From JBBQER01 sp052148155 (GTDB lineage Bacteria > Actinomycetota > Acidimicrobiia > IMCC26256 > PALSA-610), in NCBI GenBank assembly GCA_052148155.1, contig JBKQIY010000035.1, positions 1 to 17,457 of the forward strand: a stretch of DNA of 17,457 nucleotides. The letters run 5' to 3'. The notes beneath the pieces were generated by a model, which was not told the DNA's origin, searched no databases, and saw only the letters and a program-made list of their open reading frames with translations. The position numbers and the translations under genes are program-made. Below are positions 1 through 7,460 of the stretch, piece after piece (within the stretch, counting starts at the first letter, position 1; every line of letters starts with the position of its first letter).

Positions 1-321
1 GGGCTACGGTCATCGTCGGGCTCCGGTCGTCGCTGCCCCAAAACGGGCTACCACCGCTACGAGCGGCTCATGACGGTGAGGCTAAACACCCCACCAGCAA
101 TGCGCTCGACCGGAGCCCACCCACCCAACCCGCACCCGCACACGACTCGTCGGGCTGGGGCGAAGCCCCGTTAGATCTCTGGCACGACCTCGTCGGTTTG
201 CTACGGAGATAGGCGAAGCCATCGGTCGGGTCGAGCGCGGCGCCTCGCAGAGTGAGCGTCGCCCGTGCTGTGCCCGAGCGCCCCGCATCTGCGAACAATC
301 AACGTGTGAGGCGTCCTCGGC
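1..321. other. gene-free left edge
   Basis: No reading frame here looks like a gene. The frames that stay open are Arg/Pro/Ser-rich and have no recognisable domain or start context. The only visible structure is a short GC-rich hairpin near 158-170 (GGGGC/GCCCC around GAA), which is too small to interpret. Confidence 0.4.
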
Positions 322-445
322 TCGTGCTCGGACAACCGGATGGTTGACGAATCACCCGAGCACGAACAAGGAGGTCCCGCTGTCGAGGGTGCGCGGGTTG
401 GATCTGCGCGAAGAGCAGATCCAACGTTCGATGCGTTGGTGGTGA
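322..445 (+). promoter_or_regulatory. structured leader with two stem-loops and a consensus SD
   Basis: Arms TCGTGCTCGG (322-331) and CCGAGCACGA (356-365) are perfect inverted repeats, and between them sits a second perfect hairpin, CAACC-GGAT-GGTTG (333-346). Directly after comes AAGGAGGT (368-375), a full Shine-Dalgarno consensus. A third hairpin has 11-bp arms GTTGGATCTGC (397-407) and GCAGATCCAAC (415-425). The stretch ends at TGA 443-445, about 130 bases before the thioesterase-like gene. The pattern (SD, short frame, hairpin inside the frame) resembles a translation-sensing leader. That role is inference; no known RNA family is recognised. Confidence 0.4.
389..445 (+). CDS. possible 18-residue leader peptide ending in Trp-Trp
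   Basis: A GTG at 389 opens an 18-codon frame reading MRGLDLREEQIQRSMRWW, stopped by TGA after two adjacent TGG codons. AAGGAGGT at 368-375 lies 13 bases upstream, longer than ideal; a CTG at 380 in the same frame has tighter spacing. The 11-bp-arm hairpin at 397-425 lies inside the coding region, so a ribosome stalled on the Trp codons would be just past it. Tandem rare codons at the end of a tiny frame are typical of leader peptides. The region could equally be the end of a decayed gene, since the frame stays open upstream without a good start. Confidence 0.25.
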   Translation: MRGLDLREEQIQRSMRWW

Positions 446-578
446 AATCTGAGGAGTCGTAGCGGGGGCGGGTGTGGCCTCCGGATCGAGAACGGTCCGG
501 CGTTGACTGGTTCACGACGTGACTCGCCGCCTGCCGGGAGCCTGTGCAGGTGGTCGACCGGTCCGGCATGATCGCGGC

Positions 579-1364
579 GTGGGTGAGGTTCAACGCGCAT
601 ATTTCATCTGGGGCAAAGACGGGTTGCGGCCGGTGCCGGAGGCACGGAGTCCGTGGGCGGCCGACATGCTGCACGGGCGACTGCTGGCAGGTTTAGCGGC
701 ACGCGCGGTCGAAGGCGCATGCCTCGACCCGGCGCTGCGGGTGGTGCGCCTGACGGTGGACATGTTCCGGGCGCCGCCGATGACGCCGCTGCGGGTGACG
801 ACGCACGAGATCCGCAGCGGGCGCCGCGTCCACGTGGTCGGCGTGTCGATTCGCACCGCCGACGTCGAGGTCGCGCGCGCCAGCGCACTCTTGCTCCGCA
901 GCGGTCCGCATCCGGACGCCATGATGTGGCGAGCGCCAGAGTGGAACGTCGCGCTCCCGGAAACGCTGCCGTCACCTGGTGACGGCGACACGAATGGCGG
1001 GTGGGACATCCGGCTGTTGACTCCCGGCGGATTCTGGACCGCCGCACGGAAGCGTCTTTGGGCCCGCGATCGTTGGCAGCTCGTCGCCGGCGAGGCTCTG
1101 ACACCGGTGGTTCGCGCCGCCCTCGCCGCCGATATGCCGAATCCCCTCGCCAACTCCGGCGCCGGAGGACTTCAGTTCATCAACGCCGACCTCACGTTGT
1201 TCCTCGCCCGGCCACCGGTTTCGGAATGGATCGGCCTCGAAGTGGCCAGCCATCTCGGCTACGACGGCATCGCGGTCGGCAGCTGCACCTTGTACGACAC
1301 CTCCGGCGCGATCGGCTCGTCGTCAGTGTGCGCCGTCACCAATATCACGACGCTTGGCCAGTGA
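579..1364 (+). CDS. thioesterase-like (hotdog fold) superfamily protein
   Basis: The 261-residue product matches the layout of the actinobacterial thioesterase-like superfamily (double-hotdog, 4HBT_3/TesB-like). The first hotdog carries the family's W-x-x-D-x-x-H-G pattern (SPWAADMLHGRLLAGLAARAVE, quoted here only as key residues W, D, H, G) and the central helix. The second half has NADLTLFLARPP, EWIGLEVASHLG and a final strand ending in SSSVCAVTN. Members are presumed to hydrolyse acyl-CoA thioesters in the cytoplasm; the substrate cannot be read from sequence. GTG 579 is preferred over GTG 519 because family proteins have only about ten residues before the first conserved strand. The gene has no operon partner and faces the alpha/beta-hydrolase gene. 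A structured leader lies upstream at 322-445. Confidence 0.75.
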   Translation: MGEVQRAYFIWGKDGLRPVPEARSPWAADMLHGRLLAGLAARAVEGACLDPALRVVRLTVDMFRAPPMTPLRVTTHEIRSGRRVHVVGVSIRTADVEVARASALLLRSGPHPDAMMWRAPEWNVALPETLPSPGDGDTNGGWDIRLLTPGGFWTAARKRLWARDRWQLVAGEALTPVVRAALAADMPNPLANSGAGGLQFINADLTLFLARPPVSEWIGLEVASHLGYDGIAVGSCTLYDTSGAIGSSSVCAVTNITTLGQ

Positions 1365-1372
1365 TCGTGCAA

Positions 1373-1405
1373 TCTGCGCAGCTCTACCTCGTCGAGGTCC
1401 GCAGA
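1373..1405. terminator. hairpin between convergent genes
   Basis: TCTGCG (1373-1378) pairs with CGCAGA (1400-1405), and inside it ACCTC-GTC-GAGGT (1386-1398) forms a second perfect stem. It sits 9 bases after the thioesterase-like stop and about 85 bases from the stop of the opposing gene. It could terminate either transcript. There is no T-run, so this is a structural suggestion only. Confidence 0.35.
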
Positions 1406-1490
1406 GGGAGAGACGGATGTCACCTCATGATGCGCCGACGAGGGCGTCTACGGTGGGCGTCCATCCGCACATCTCAGCGTGCGCGTGCGT

Positions 1491-3035
1491 TTAAGGGACG
1501 ATGCGTTGCGGTTCGGCGAACGCGAGGAGGTTGGCGCGGTCCGCGGGGAGAGCGAAGCCGGCCCTGATCGTCGCGTCGGCGTCAGCGGTGAACTTTTGCA
1601 GGTACACGGCACGGGACGGGTAGAGCTGCGCGAGCCGCGCTGCCGAGAGCGGTTTGGCCGAGCCGAGCAGCAGGCAGATCGTCGACGGGTTGGGCCCTGG
1701 CACGCCGGACACGGCCGCGACGGGTACGTCGACCGGTGGCGTGCGAATGCCGCCGAGCGCGATGCCGTCGGCGTCGCGTTGCACTGTCGGTGTCGGGTCG
1801 GCGGTCACGTCGATGCGCGGTGCGTGCCGCGGAGGTGTGCCGTTTTCGACCCACTCTGTGAGCGCGTGCCACGCGGCCTGGGCGACGATGTACATGTCGC
1901 CGTCGTTGATCGGCGCGCCGCAGTTGATGTACTTGGCGGAAGATCCGAGCAGGTGCGCGTCGGCGTGCGCGGTCCCGGCGACCTCCCACAGGCGCAAATG
2001 CGCATTGTCGGGTTGGCGGGCCGCGTAGGAGTCGAGGATGCTCGCCACGTCCGTTTCGGTCTGGATGTCCATAACCGGCGCGTCCTGATCGGTGCGGAAG
2101 AGCGCAGCGGTGCCGTTCAGTGCGTTCTGGATCCCGGCCGCGCCACCCGGTGCGGTATCGAACGGCAGCCCAACCGCACCCCGGCTGTGCACGAAGAAGG
2201 CGTCGAAGGCTTGAGTCAGCGGCTGCACGCCGTCGTAATAGCTGACGAGCGCGAACGCCGATTGCGACTCGCCTCCGGCAATGAGGTGCTCCGGGTGTAG
2301 GCCGCTCAGACCCGCACCCGTGCGCAGCGCCCGAGCGACCTGCGTGAAGATGTCGTACGAGTACGCGTCGCCAGGGTGGTGCAGCGTGCCGTAGCGCGCG
2401 GGGTCGATCTTCTTCAGGCCCTCGCCGGCCTGATACCCGCCGGGCACGCCTTTCACGCTCACGAGCACCGGGCCGCCTTCGACACCGATCCGTTGCGCGG
2501 AGACACCGACCCACGCGTCGCCGGCGCGCACAATCTCGTCCTGCACGCTGACCCACTCCGGATCGGCGTCGACCCCGCCACTGACGTTCAGCCACTCGAC
2601 GAGCACGGTGCCGCTGAACTTCGCCGGGTCGGCGGGCTGACGCACCAGCACCCGCGTTCGGTACGCCGCGCTCGTATTGGGGACGAGCTTCCAGCGACCA
2701 TCGTGGGTGAGCGCGCCGTCGACCTTGTACGACGTCGCCGTGCCCGCGGCCGCGAACTCGTGGGTCGTGTACCCAACCTTGGCGAGATCGGGCGGCACTG
2801 CTTCACCGAGATACGGGCCGCTCCCGCCGCTGAGGGGGGTCAGCCTGGCGGCAGGACCCGACGGCCGCGCGATAGTCGTCGTCGTCTGCGACGGCGCGCC
2901 CGAGCTGCTGGTAGCCGCCCTGGTGCTCGGCGGCGACGCGTTCTTGCTACTCGAGCAGGCCCCAAGTGCAAGAACCAGCACCGCAACGACGAGCGCGACG
3001 GCACGGAGAGCGCGCGATGACCGATATACCAACAT
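1491..3035 (-). CDS. alpha/beta-hydrolase-domain lipoprotein (Abhydrolase_10 type)
   Basis: This 514-residue protein starts at ATG 3035, preceded by GGGGG-rich sequence. The frame is open much further upstream, but this start gives an intact lipoprotein signal: Arg at 5, 8 and 11, a hydrophobic stretch and lipobox LGAC with Cys27. A Ser/Thr-rich linker (about 28-60) follows. The rest matches the alpha/beta-hydrolase-domain family PF20091. The likely nucleophile is Ser257 in GGESQSA, an acidic TETD patch lies near 326-329, and the likely catalytic His is His357 in GTAHAD. The family is thought to cleave esters or amides; substrates are unknown. It would act at the outer membrane face. It is the last gene of a minus-strand series starting with an amidohydrolase, 17 bases after a small upstream frame. 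Confidence 0.85.
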   Translation of the reverse strand: MLVYRSSRALRAVALVVAVLVLALGACSSSKNASPPSTRAATSSSGAPSQTTTTIARPSGPAARLTPLSGGSGPYLGEAVPPDLAKVGYTTHEFAAAGTATSYKVDGALTHDGRWKLVPNTSAAYRTRVLVRQPADPAKFSGTVLVEWLNVSGGVDADPEWVSVQDEIVRAGDAWVGVSAQRIGVEGGPVLVSVKGVPGGYQAGEGLKKIDPARYGTLHHPGDAYSYDIFTQVARALRTGAGLSGLHPEHLIAGGESQSAFALVSYYDGVQPLTQAFDAFFVHSRGAVGLPFDTAPGGAAGIQNALNGTAALFRTDQDAPVMDIQTETDVASILDSYAARQPDNAHLRLWEVAGTAHADAHLLGSSAKYINCGAPINDGDMYIVAQAAWHALTEWVENGTPPRHAPRIDVTADPTPTVQRDADGIALGGIRTPPVDVPVAAVSGVPGPNPSTICLLLGSAKPLSAARLAQLYPSRAVYLQKFTADADATIRAGFALPADRANLLAFAEPQRIVP

Positions 3036-3052
3036 AAATGCCCCCGGACGAG

Positions 3053-3259
3053 TCAGCCGCTGCCGCGGCAGACGGTAATCCTCCGTGCGATGGACGCGCG
3101 CGAACGCAGCGAGCCAGAATCGCGACGCGGACGCCCGCCAATCGGTAACCCCTCGCGATGAACCGCGCCACGGACTCGTTGGCTGAGTGGGGCGGTCTCG
3201 ACCGGTCCCACATACAGCCACCCGAATTCGTTCCTGATGGCGCCGTCGTCCGAGGTCAT
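3053..3259 (-). CDS. small hypothetical protein (68 residues)
   Basis: The ATG at 3259 overlaps the TGA of the preceding small frame as ATGA, and its own TGA lies 17 bases before the start of the alpha/beta-hydrolase lipoprotein. The N-terminal half looks like ordinary protein (MTSDDGAIRNEFGWLYVG, then a PVET segment). The C-terminal third becomes Arg/Ser-rich, as frames do after a frameshift, so the gene may be degenerate or the call may be wrong. No domain is recognised. The overlaps on both sides are the main support. Confidence 0.3.
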   Translation of the reverse strand: MTSDDGAIRNEFGWLYVGPVETAPLSQRVRGAVHREGLPIGGRPRRDSGSLRSRASIARRITVCRGSG

Positions 3260-3465
3260 CGGGCGATGAGCCCGCGGCGCAGACCACGCCGGCTACCAAC
3301 CGACCAGACCGAAACATCGAGAGCGACAGCGTAAAGCTCGACGACGAGCACGACCAAACCGACGCAGACCGGCATCCCAACGCGCCCGTCCCGAACGACG
3401 GAGTCGGGGCCCCTCATCGCCGGGTCGCGCGGATCCGATGTCAACGTGTGAAGGGTTGCGGTCAT
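3256..3465 (-). CDS. small putative single-pass membrane protein (69 residues)
   Basis: The ATG at 3465 overlaps the amidohydrolase stop as TGATG, and its TGA overlaps the next small frame as ATGA, so all three could be translationally coupled. The first 30 residues are polar. Residues about 31-53 form one hydrophobic segment (VGMPVCVGLVVLVVELYAVA and on), followed by an Arg-rich tail (SRRGLRRGLIAR) that would favour a cytoplasmic C-terminus. Third codon positions are largely G/C, as in neighbouring genes. No family is recognised. A chance open frame cannot be excluded. Confidence 0.35.
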   Translation of the reverse strand: MTATLHTLTSDPRDPAMRGPDSVVRDGRVGMPVCVGLVVLVVELYAVALDVSVWSVGSRRGLRRGLIAR

Positions 3466-5159
3466 CAATTGGTGGTCTGATTGCGGAGCGTGGTTCCGTT
3501 GAGGGTGCCGGTGTGTTCGCCGTGTTCCATGAAGACGGTGCCATTGACCACCGTTGCGTCGTAGCCGGTGGCGTGTTGGATGAAGCGGCCGGCGCCGAGC
3601 GGGAAGTCGTAGGCGGCCTTCGGCAGGGACAGGCCGAGTCGGTCGAGGTCGATCATGTTGAGGTCGGCAAACCCGCCCGGGACGAGACGGCCGCGGTCGA
3701 CGATTCCGAACAGGTCGGCAGTATCGGACGTCAGCCGGCGCACTGCGTCTTCGAGGGTGACGGTCTGGCTGTCGCGTACCCAGTGTGCGAGAAACCAGGT
3801 GGGCTGTCCGGCGTCCATGATCTGGCCGACGTGCGCTCCCGCGTCAGCGAGTCCGAGCACGCAGTAGTCCTTGGCGAGCATCCATTCGATCTCGTCGTGG
3901 TCTTGGTTGATGAACGGGTAGCTGAACAGCGCGCCACCACGCGTTTCGCGTGAGATGTCGACGAATGCCTGCACCGGGTCGACGCCGCGACGTTCGGCGT
4001 GCGCGGCGAGCGAGTCGGCTGGAGTGAACCGGTAGTTGGCCGGCTCGGTGGCGAGGACGTACACCCCGCGCCAGTCCATGTGCTGCTGTTCGCGGGCTGA
4101 TCCGATCAACTCGGCCCGGCGGGTGTCGTCGTCGAGGGCGGCGAGACGGTCTTCGACGCGCAGGCTTGCGAGCGTGTCCCATCCGGGTGCGTTGTCGAAG
4201 AATGTGTGGAGCTGCAGGCCGAACAGCGCCGCAAGACTTCGCGGGGTGGTCTGGGGGCGAATGTCGCCACCGGTCGCGGCCTCGGTTTCGACGCATTCGA
4301 AGATCCGCCGGTGGAGCTCGGGGGCGAGGTTGGTCTGCCCGACGGTGAACGTGACTGGGCGGCCGGTTCGGCGACGGATCTCGGCCATCCAGTGGATCTC
4401 GTCGGCGACGTGCTGGTAGTGCTTACCGGGCCGTTCGAACTGCGGCGCGACCTGGAAGACGCCTCGTCGATGACGGCCGAGCACAGCAGCGATCGCGTAC
4501 AACTCCCGCGTGTCGGCGTAGGTACCTGGTACGGCTCGGCCGTCGGGAACCCGATGCAACAGCGTGCGGCTCGTCGCGAACCCGAGCGCGCCCGCGCCGA
4601 TCGCCTCGTCGACCAACACGCAGATCGCAGCGATGTCGTCGTCGGTGGCCGGATCTTTCGACAGACCACGCTCGCCCATCACGTGATGACGTAACGCACA
4701 GTGGCCGACCATCCCGCCGACGTTGATGCCCTTGGGCAGACGATCAATCGTTGCCAGGTACTCGCCGTACGTCGTCCAGTCCCACTCGAGGCCCGTGAGG
4801 ATCGCGTCGCGGGGAATGTCTTCTACCGACTCCATCATCTCTGCCAGGTACTCGCGCTCATCGGGCGCGCACGGGGCGAACGTCACGCCGCAGTTGCCGA
4901 GCACCACACTGGTCACACCATGCCAGCAGCTACTCGAACCGATCGGGTCCCAGTTGATCTGCGCATCCAGATGCGTGTGAATATCTACAAAGCCCGGTGT
5001 GACCACCTTGCCGTCAGCATCGAGCTCACGCGCACCGCGGTCCTCGACGACACCGATCGCGGTGACCCGGTCGCCGTCGATCGCGACATCCCCGATGCGG
5101 CCGGCGGCGCCGGTCCCGTCGACGACAAGCCCTCCACGAACAACGAGATCATGAACCAT
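3465..5159 (-). CDS. N-acyl-D-amino-acid deacylase-type amidohydrolase
   Basis: The 564-residue product is a metal-dependent amidohydrolase of the D-aminoacylase group (Amidohydro_3). An N-terminal beta-sandwich strand opens the protein (VHDLVVRGGLVVDGTG). The metal-binding HTH in GFVDIHTHLDAQ follows (His61, His63), then GNCGVTF with Cys90, a metal ligand in true D-aminoacylases. GHCALRHHVMG comes next, and the catalytic-type Asp439 in DAGAH. The small sandwich domain returns at the C-terminus (GRLVPGGFADLNMID). Length fits the family. Expected activity is hydrolysis of an N-acyl group from an amino-acid-like substrate in the cytoplasm; the substrate is unknown. ATG 5159 begins exactly at the family's first strand; upstream in-frame codons look non-coding. 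Its stop is coupled (TGATG) to a small membrane ORF, and a hydrolase lipoprotein lies downstream. A 9-bp inverted repeat lies about 80 bases upstream. Confidence 0.88.
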   Translation of the reverse strand: MVHDLVVRGGLVVDGTGAAGRIGDVAIDGDRVTAIGVVEDRGARELDADGKVVTPGFVDIHTHLDAQINWDPIGSSSCWHGVTSVVLGNCGVTFAPCAPDEREYLAEMMESVEDIPRDAILTGLEWDWTTYGEYLATIDRLPKGINVGGMVGHCALRHHVMGERGLSKDPATDDDIAAICVLVDEAIGAGALGFATSRTLLHRVPDGRAVPGTYADTRELYAIAAVLGRHRRGVFQVAPQFERPGKHYQHVADEIHWMAEIRRRTGRPVTFTVGQTNLAPELHRRIFECVETEAATGGDIRPQTTPRSLAALFGLQLHTFFDNAPGWDTLASLRVEDRLAALDDDTRRAELIGSAREQQHMDWRGVYVLATEPANYRFTPADSLAAHAERRGVDPVQAFVDISRETRGGALFSYPFINQDHDEIEWMLAKDYCVLGLADAGAHVGQIMDAGQPTWFLAHWVRDSQTVTLEDAVRRLTSDTADLFGIVDRGRLVPGGFADLNMIDLDRLGLSLPKAAYDFPLGAGRFIQHATGYDATVVNGTVFMEHGEHTGTLNGTTLRNQTTN

Positions 5160-5237
5160 CGCCGCAGTCTCGCACCACCGGCCCCGACAGGTGTTGCGGC
5201 ACGACTCGAACGGGACGACGAGGCGTGCGCTTGGCTC

Positions 5238-5280
5238 GGCCGCCCAGGACACGCGTCCCGAACAGCGAGCTTGGGCGGCC
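5238..5280. promoter_or_regulatory. 9-bp inverted repeat upstream of the amidohydrolase
   Basis: GGCCGCCCA (5238-5246) and TGGGCGGCC (5272-5280) are perfect inverted repeats. The 25-base spacer itself contains GGAC-ACGC-GTCC (5247-5258). The element lies 79 bases upstream of the amidohydrolase start on the minus strand. It could be an operator or an RNA leader structure; the sequence does not decide. Confidence 0.3.
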
Positions 5281-5367
5281 ATCGCTGGCGCCGAGGCGGT
5301 TGCTGGTACGCCCGTCCTCGGTGCGGGTGCTGCAGTCGACCTTCCCCGCGATCGATCAGGCAGATAT

Positions 5368-5384
5368 TGACTGGTCGTCAGTCA
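5368..5384 (-). terminator. weak hairpin at the Pr6Pr gene stop
   Basis: TGACTG (5368-5373) and CAGTCA (5379-5384) pair around GTCGT and overlap the stop codon of the membrane-protein gene. On the minus strand it is followed by ATAT rather than a T-run. It is a weak terminator candidate. Confidence 0.25.
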
Positions 5385-6079
5385 GCGGCCACGGCGGCAT
5401 GTGTTGACGAACTCGAGATGTGGGGCGTTGCGCGGAGGTATCGGTCGCCGAGCCAGTACATGGACGTGACGCCGAGAAGGACGGCGACGACTGCGCCCGC
5501 GTTGAGGGCGACGCGGCCGTAGCCGTGCGTGACGACATCGACGAACGGGTACGGGTACCACTTGGTGATGCGGCCGTAGCTCACGATGTAACAGGTCCAC
5601 CCGATCGGCCACATGATCGAGAATGTGATCGTTCGACGGTCTATGCGGCGGCGAGGACCGAACACCAACCAGCCGACCAGCATCATGATCGGCACGATGT
5701 AGTGGAACGCCGCATTGGTAGTCGTCTCTTGCCAGCCGTGCGGTTCGTGCACCTTTGCCAACACGGTCGCATACACGATGCCAGTGACCGTGATCCCGAA
5801 CAACGAAGCAAGGCGTACCGTTCGCCAGACCCGGCCGTCTCGGTTCGAGTTGCGAGCAGGTTGGCCGGACGTGATGCCGCTCAGGATGTTGCTCTGGATG
5901 GTGAAAAAGCTCAGGACGCGCAACGCCCGATTCGCCGTGGCGGTTCCGGCCAGCGTGCCCACCGCGTGACCCGCCGGCGTGGCGCTGACCCGAATCGCGA
6001 TCCAGATCTGCACGGCGATCGCGGCCGTCACGAGCAACGCAATCGTGACCTTCCAGCTGCGCGCCGCCCGAGTGCTCAC
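5378..6079 (-). CDS. Pr6Pr family membrane protein
   Basis: This 233-residue integral membrane protein has six predicted helices, at about 11-30, 52-72, 88-107, 127-145, 155-173 and 191-211. It carries the hallmark F-F-T-I-Q-S-N motif at the start of helix 2 and the WYPYPFVDV...HGYGRVALN block before helix 6, both typical of the Pr6Pr/FAR-17a-AIG1-like family. The eukaryotic relatives (AIG1/ADTRP) hydrolyse fatty-acid esters of hydroxy fatty acids; the role in bacteria is not established. GTG 6079 is chosen because GAAGGGA lies about 9 bases upstream and the first helix follows at once. The frame stays open far upstream, but there it is Arg-rich and not coding. It lies 218 bases upstream of the amidohydrolase on the same strand. 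Confidence 0.82.
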   Translation of the reverse strand: MSTRAARSWKVTIALLVTAAIAVQIWIAIRVSATPAGHAVGTLAGTATANRALRVLSFFTIQSNILSGITSGQPARNSNRDGRVWRTVRLASLFGITVTGIVYATVLAKVHEPHGWQETTTNAAFHYIVPIMMLVGWLVFGPRRRIDRRTITFSIMWPIGWTCYIVSYGRITKWYPYPFVDVVTHGYGRVALNAGAVVAVLLGVTSMYWLGDRYLRATPHISSSSTHAAVAAD

Positions 6080-6502
6080 CGCGGGGTCCCTTCGTTCAGC
6101 GAACGGTAGCGATGACGCACAATGGCCGCCACGCGGTGTTGTTTGCCATCGGCGTCGCCTCCAGAAGGGACCGGGAGGGTCCGAGACGACGCGCCGGAGA
6201 AACGACACGCCGCAGGTGTCTGTGGTCGGGTTGGTGGGGCGTGATCGGGTCGTAGGGCGAGTGCAACGGCGGCAGTCGCGAACCTCAAGCCGCGGAGGGG
6301 GAATCGACATTCTGGTGCCGATCCCCAGCTCAACCGTCGGCGGCTCCGCCCGCGGCTGGTCTGTCCGACTCGATCTCTTCGAACGTGGCGAGCATGGACT
6401 CGATGATGCCGTCGTCGTCCACCACGGTGCCGCGCCCGTGGCCGCTCCGAACCGTCGCCTAGGCGCGTGCCGGGCGGGCGCCGTTCTCAAGGATCGACGT
6501 CG
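6080..6502. other. intergenic, no clear gene
   Basis: This stretch lies between the divergent Pr6Pr and GNAT genes. A 31-codon minus-strand frame (6330-6425) ends in a protein-like acidic stretch (DDDGIIESMLATFEEIESDR), preceded in frame by a stop at 6459-6461. It might be the tail of a lost gene. Nothing else is recognised. Confidence 0.35.
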
Positions 6503-7024
6503 ATGGGACCCGGGGCGAATGCTCGGTACGGTCTTCGGATGGCCGAGGGCACGATCTCGCCTGACGACCCTCGCGCCGGCGACGTCCGAGCGTTGCTCGA
6601 ACGCCACTTGGCCTTTGCCCGTGAACACAGCCCTCCCGAGGATGTACACGCCCTCGACGTCATCGATCTGGTCGATCCCGACGTCTTGTTCTTCAGCTTC
6701 CGACGCGACCGCGAGCTCCTGGGGGTTGGCGCGCTCAAGACGCTGAACGCGCGACACGCGGAAATCAAGTCCATGCACACTGCTGCAGGCGCGCGTGGTC
6801 AGGGCGTCGGGCGCGCGATGGTCGAGTACCTGATCAACGTTGCACACACGCTTGGCGTCCAGCGCGTGAGCCTCGAGACCGGCACGATGGCCGCGTTCGC
6901 TCCCGCGCGATCGCTCTATGCCCAACTGGGCTTCGAGCCGTGTGAGCCGTTCGGCGCGTACCGACCGAGCCCGAACAGCATCTGCATGACGCTGTGGCTC
7001 AACGATCCGGCGTCGGCCGACTGA
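6503..7024 (+). CDS. GNAT family N-acetyltransferase
   Basis: This is a GNAT-fold acetyltransferase of the YsnE-like type, transferring acetyl from acetyl-CoA to an unidentified amine in the cytoplasm. The body shows strands DVLFFSF and LLGVGALK, then EIKSMHTAAGARGQGVGRAM, which contains the acetyl-CoA pyrophosphate loop (R-G-Q-G-V-G). A helix and VSLETGTM follow, then the C-terminal APARSLYAQLGFEPCEPFG and PSPNSICMTLWL typical of the subfamily. ATG 6503 (173 residues) has AAGGA nine bases upstream. ATG 6539 (161 residues) matches the usual N-terminus of homologues (M-x-x-x-I-x-P-D-D-P-R) but has no SD, so either may be used. It appears monocistronic. Confidence 0.82.
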   Translation: MGPGANARYGLRMAEGTISPDDPRAGDVRALLERHLAFAREHSPPEDVHALDVIDLVDPDVLFFSFRRDRELLGVGALKTLNARHAEIKSMHTAAGARGQGVGRAMVEYLINVAHTLGVQRVSLETGTMAAFAPARSLYAQLGFEPCEPFGAYRPSPNSICMTLWLNDPASAD

Positions 7025-7198
7025 CGACCGGAGTGGCCCGAAAATGAACGCGCCGCACCAACATCCCATACGCCCGGACTCGCCTACCTCCGGCAGCGGA
7101 CATTGTTTGTGTGCCGATCTGCGCGGCGCGCACAGCCCGACGAGCGCCGAACGAATCAGACGCAGATATGGCGTGAGCAGTGGCCGTCGTCAATAACA

Positions 7199-7232
7199 CT
7201 TGACGACACGCCGGCGTCAAGATATCTTGACG
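7199..7232 (+). promoter_or_regulatory. promoter overlapped by palindromic operator
   Basis: A -35 box TTGACG (7200-7205) and a -10 box TATCTT (7223-7228) are separated by 17 bases. Transcription would start at about 7234-7237, on the ATG of the HTH gene, giving a leaderless message. The promoter is covered by CTTGACG (7199-7205), a 9-base spacer and CGTCAAG (7215-7221), then CTTGACG (7226-7232). The last two form a perfect 18-bp palindrome, CGTCAAGATATCTTGACG. A dimer bound there would block RNA polymerase. Self-repression by the adjacent HTH protein is inferred from position. Confidence 0.65.
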
Positions 7233-7460
7233 ATGATGGAGGGTCCAGACAAGCTCAGTCGACAGGCAACGAGCCCGGACCCCGCAATCGGTCTACGAGC
7301 TGTGGCGGCCCTTCGTCACCTCGCTGATCAACTGGAACTGCAACAGGTACGACGAGCACGCGAGCTCGGATGGTCCTGGCGCGAGATTGCATTGCGGCTC
7401 GACTTGACGAAACAGGCCGTCCATCAACGGTACGCAGCCCTCGTGGACCCGGGTAGGTGA
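7233..7460 (+). CDS. small helix-turn-helix protein
   Basis: The 75-residue product has a charged helical N-terminal half (RAVAALRHLADQLELQQVRRAREL). It ends in a helix-turn-helix at about 47-68: WSWREIALRLDLTKQAVHQRYA, key residues W-R-E-I-A, L-D-L-T and the recognition helix KQAVHQRY. It resembles small actinobacterial HTH proteins encoded next to Clp N-domain proteins. ATG 7233 and ATG 7236 directly follow the palindrome and promoter, and no SD is present, which fits a leaderless transcript. The frame could open at TTG 7200, but that lies within the -35 box. Its TGA overlaps the GTG of the Clp N-domain gene as GTGA, so the two are probably coupled and work together. It is the likely binder of the adjacent palindrome (inference). 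Confidence 0.75.
   Translation: MMEGPDKLSRQATSPDPAIGLRAVAALRHLADQLELQQVRRARELGWSWREIALRLDLTKQAVHQRYAALVDPGR

Noticed and set aside
3036..3380. Longer N-terminus for the alpha/beta-hydrolase protein
   Set aside because: The upstream in-frame residues are Ser/Arg-rich, and they would bury the lipoprotein signal that begins cleanly at ATG 3035.
299..3452. Repeated TCAACGTGTGA at about 300 and 3441
   Set aside because: An 11-base match within 17 kb is expected by chance, and the flanks do not align.
6080..7069. Large N-terminal extension of the Pr6Pr protein
   Set aside because: The extension is antisense to the GNAT gene and Arg-rich; GTG 6079 has an SD and directly precedes the first membrane helix.
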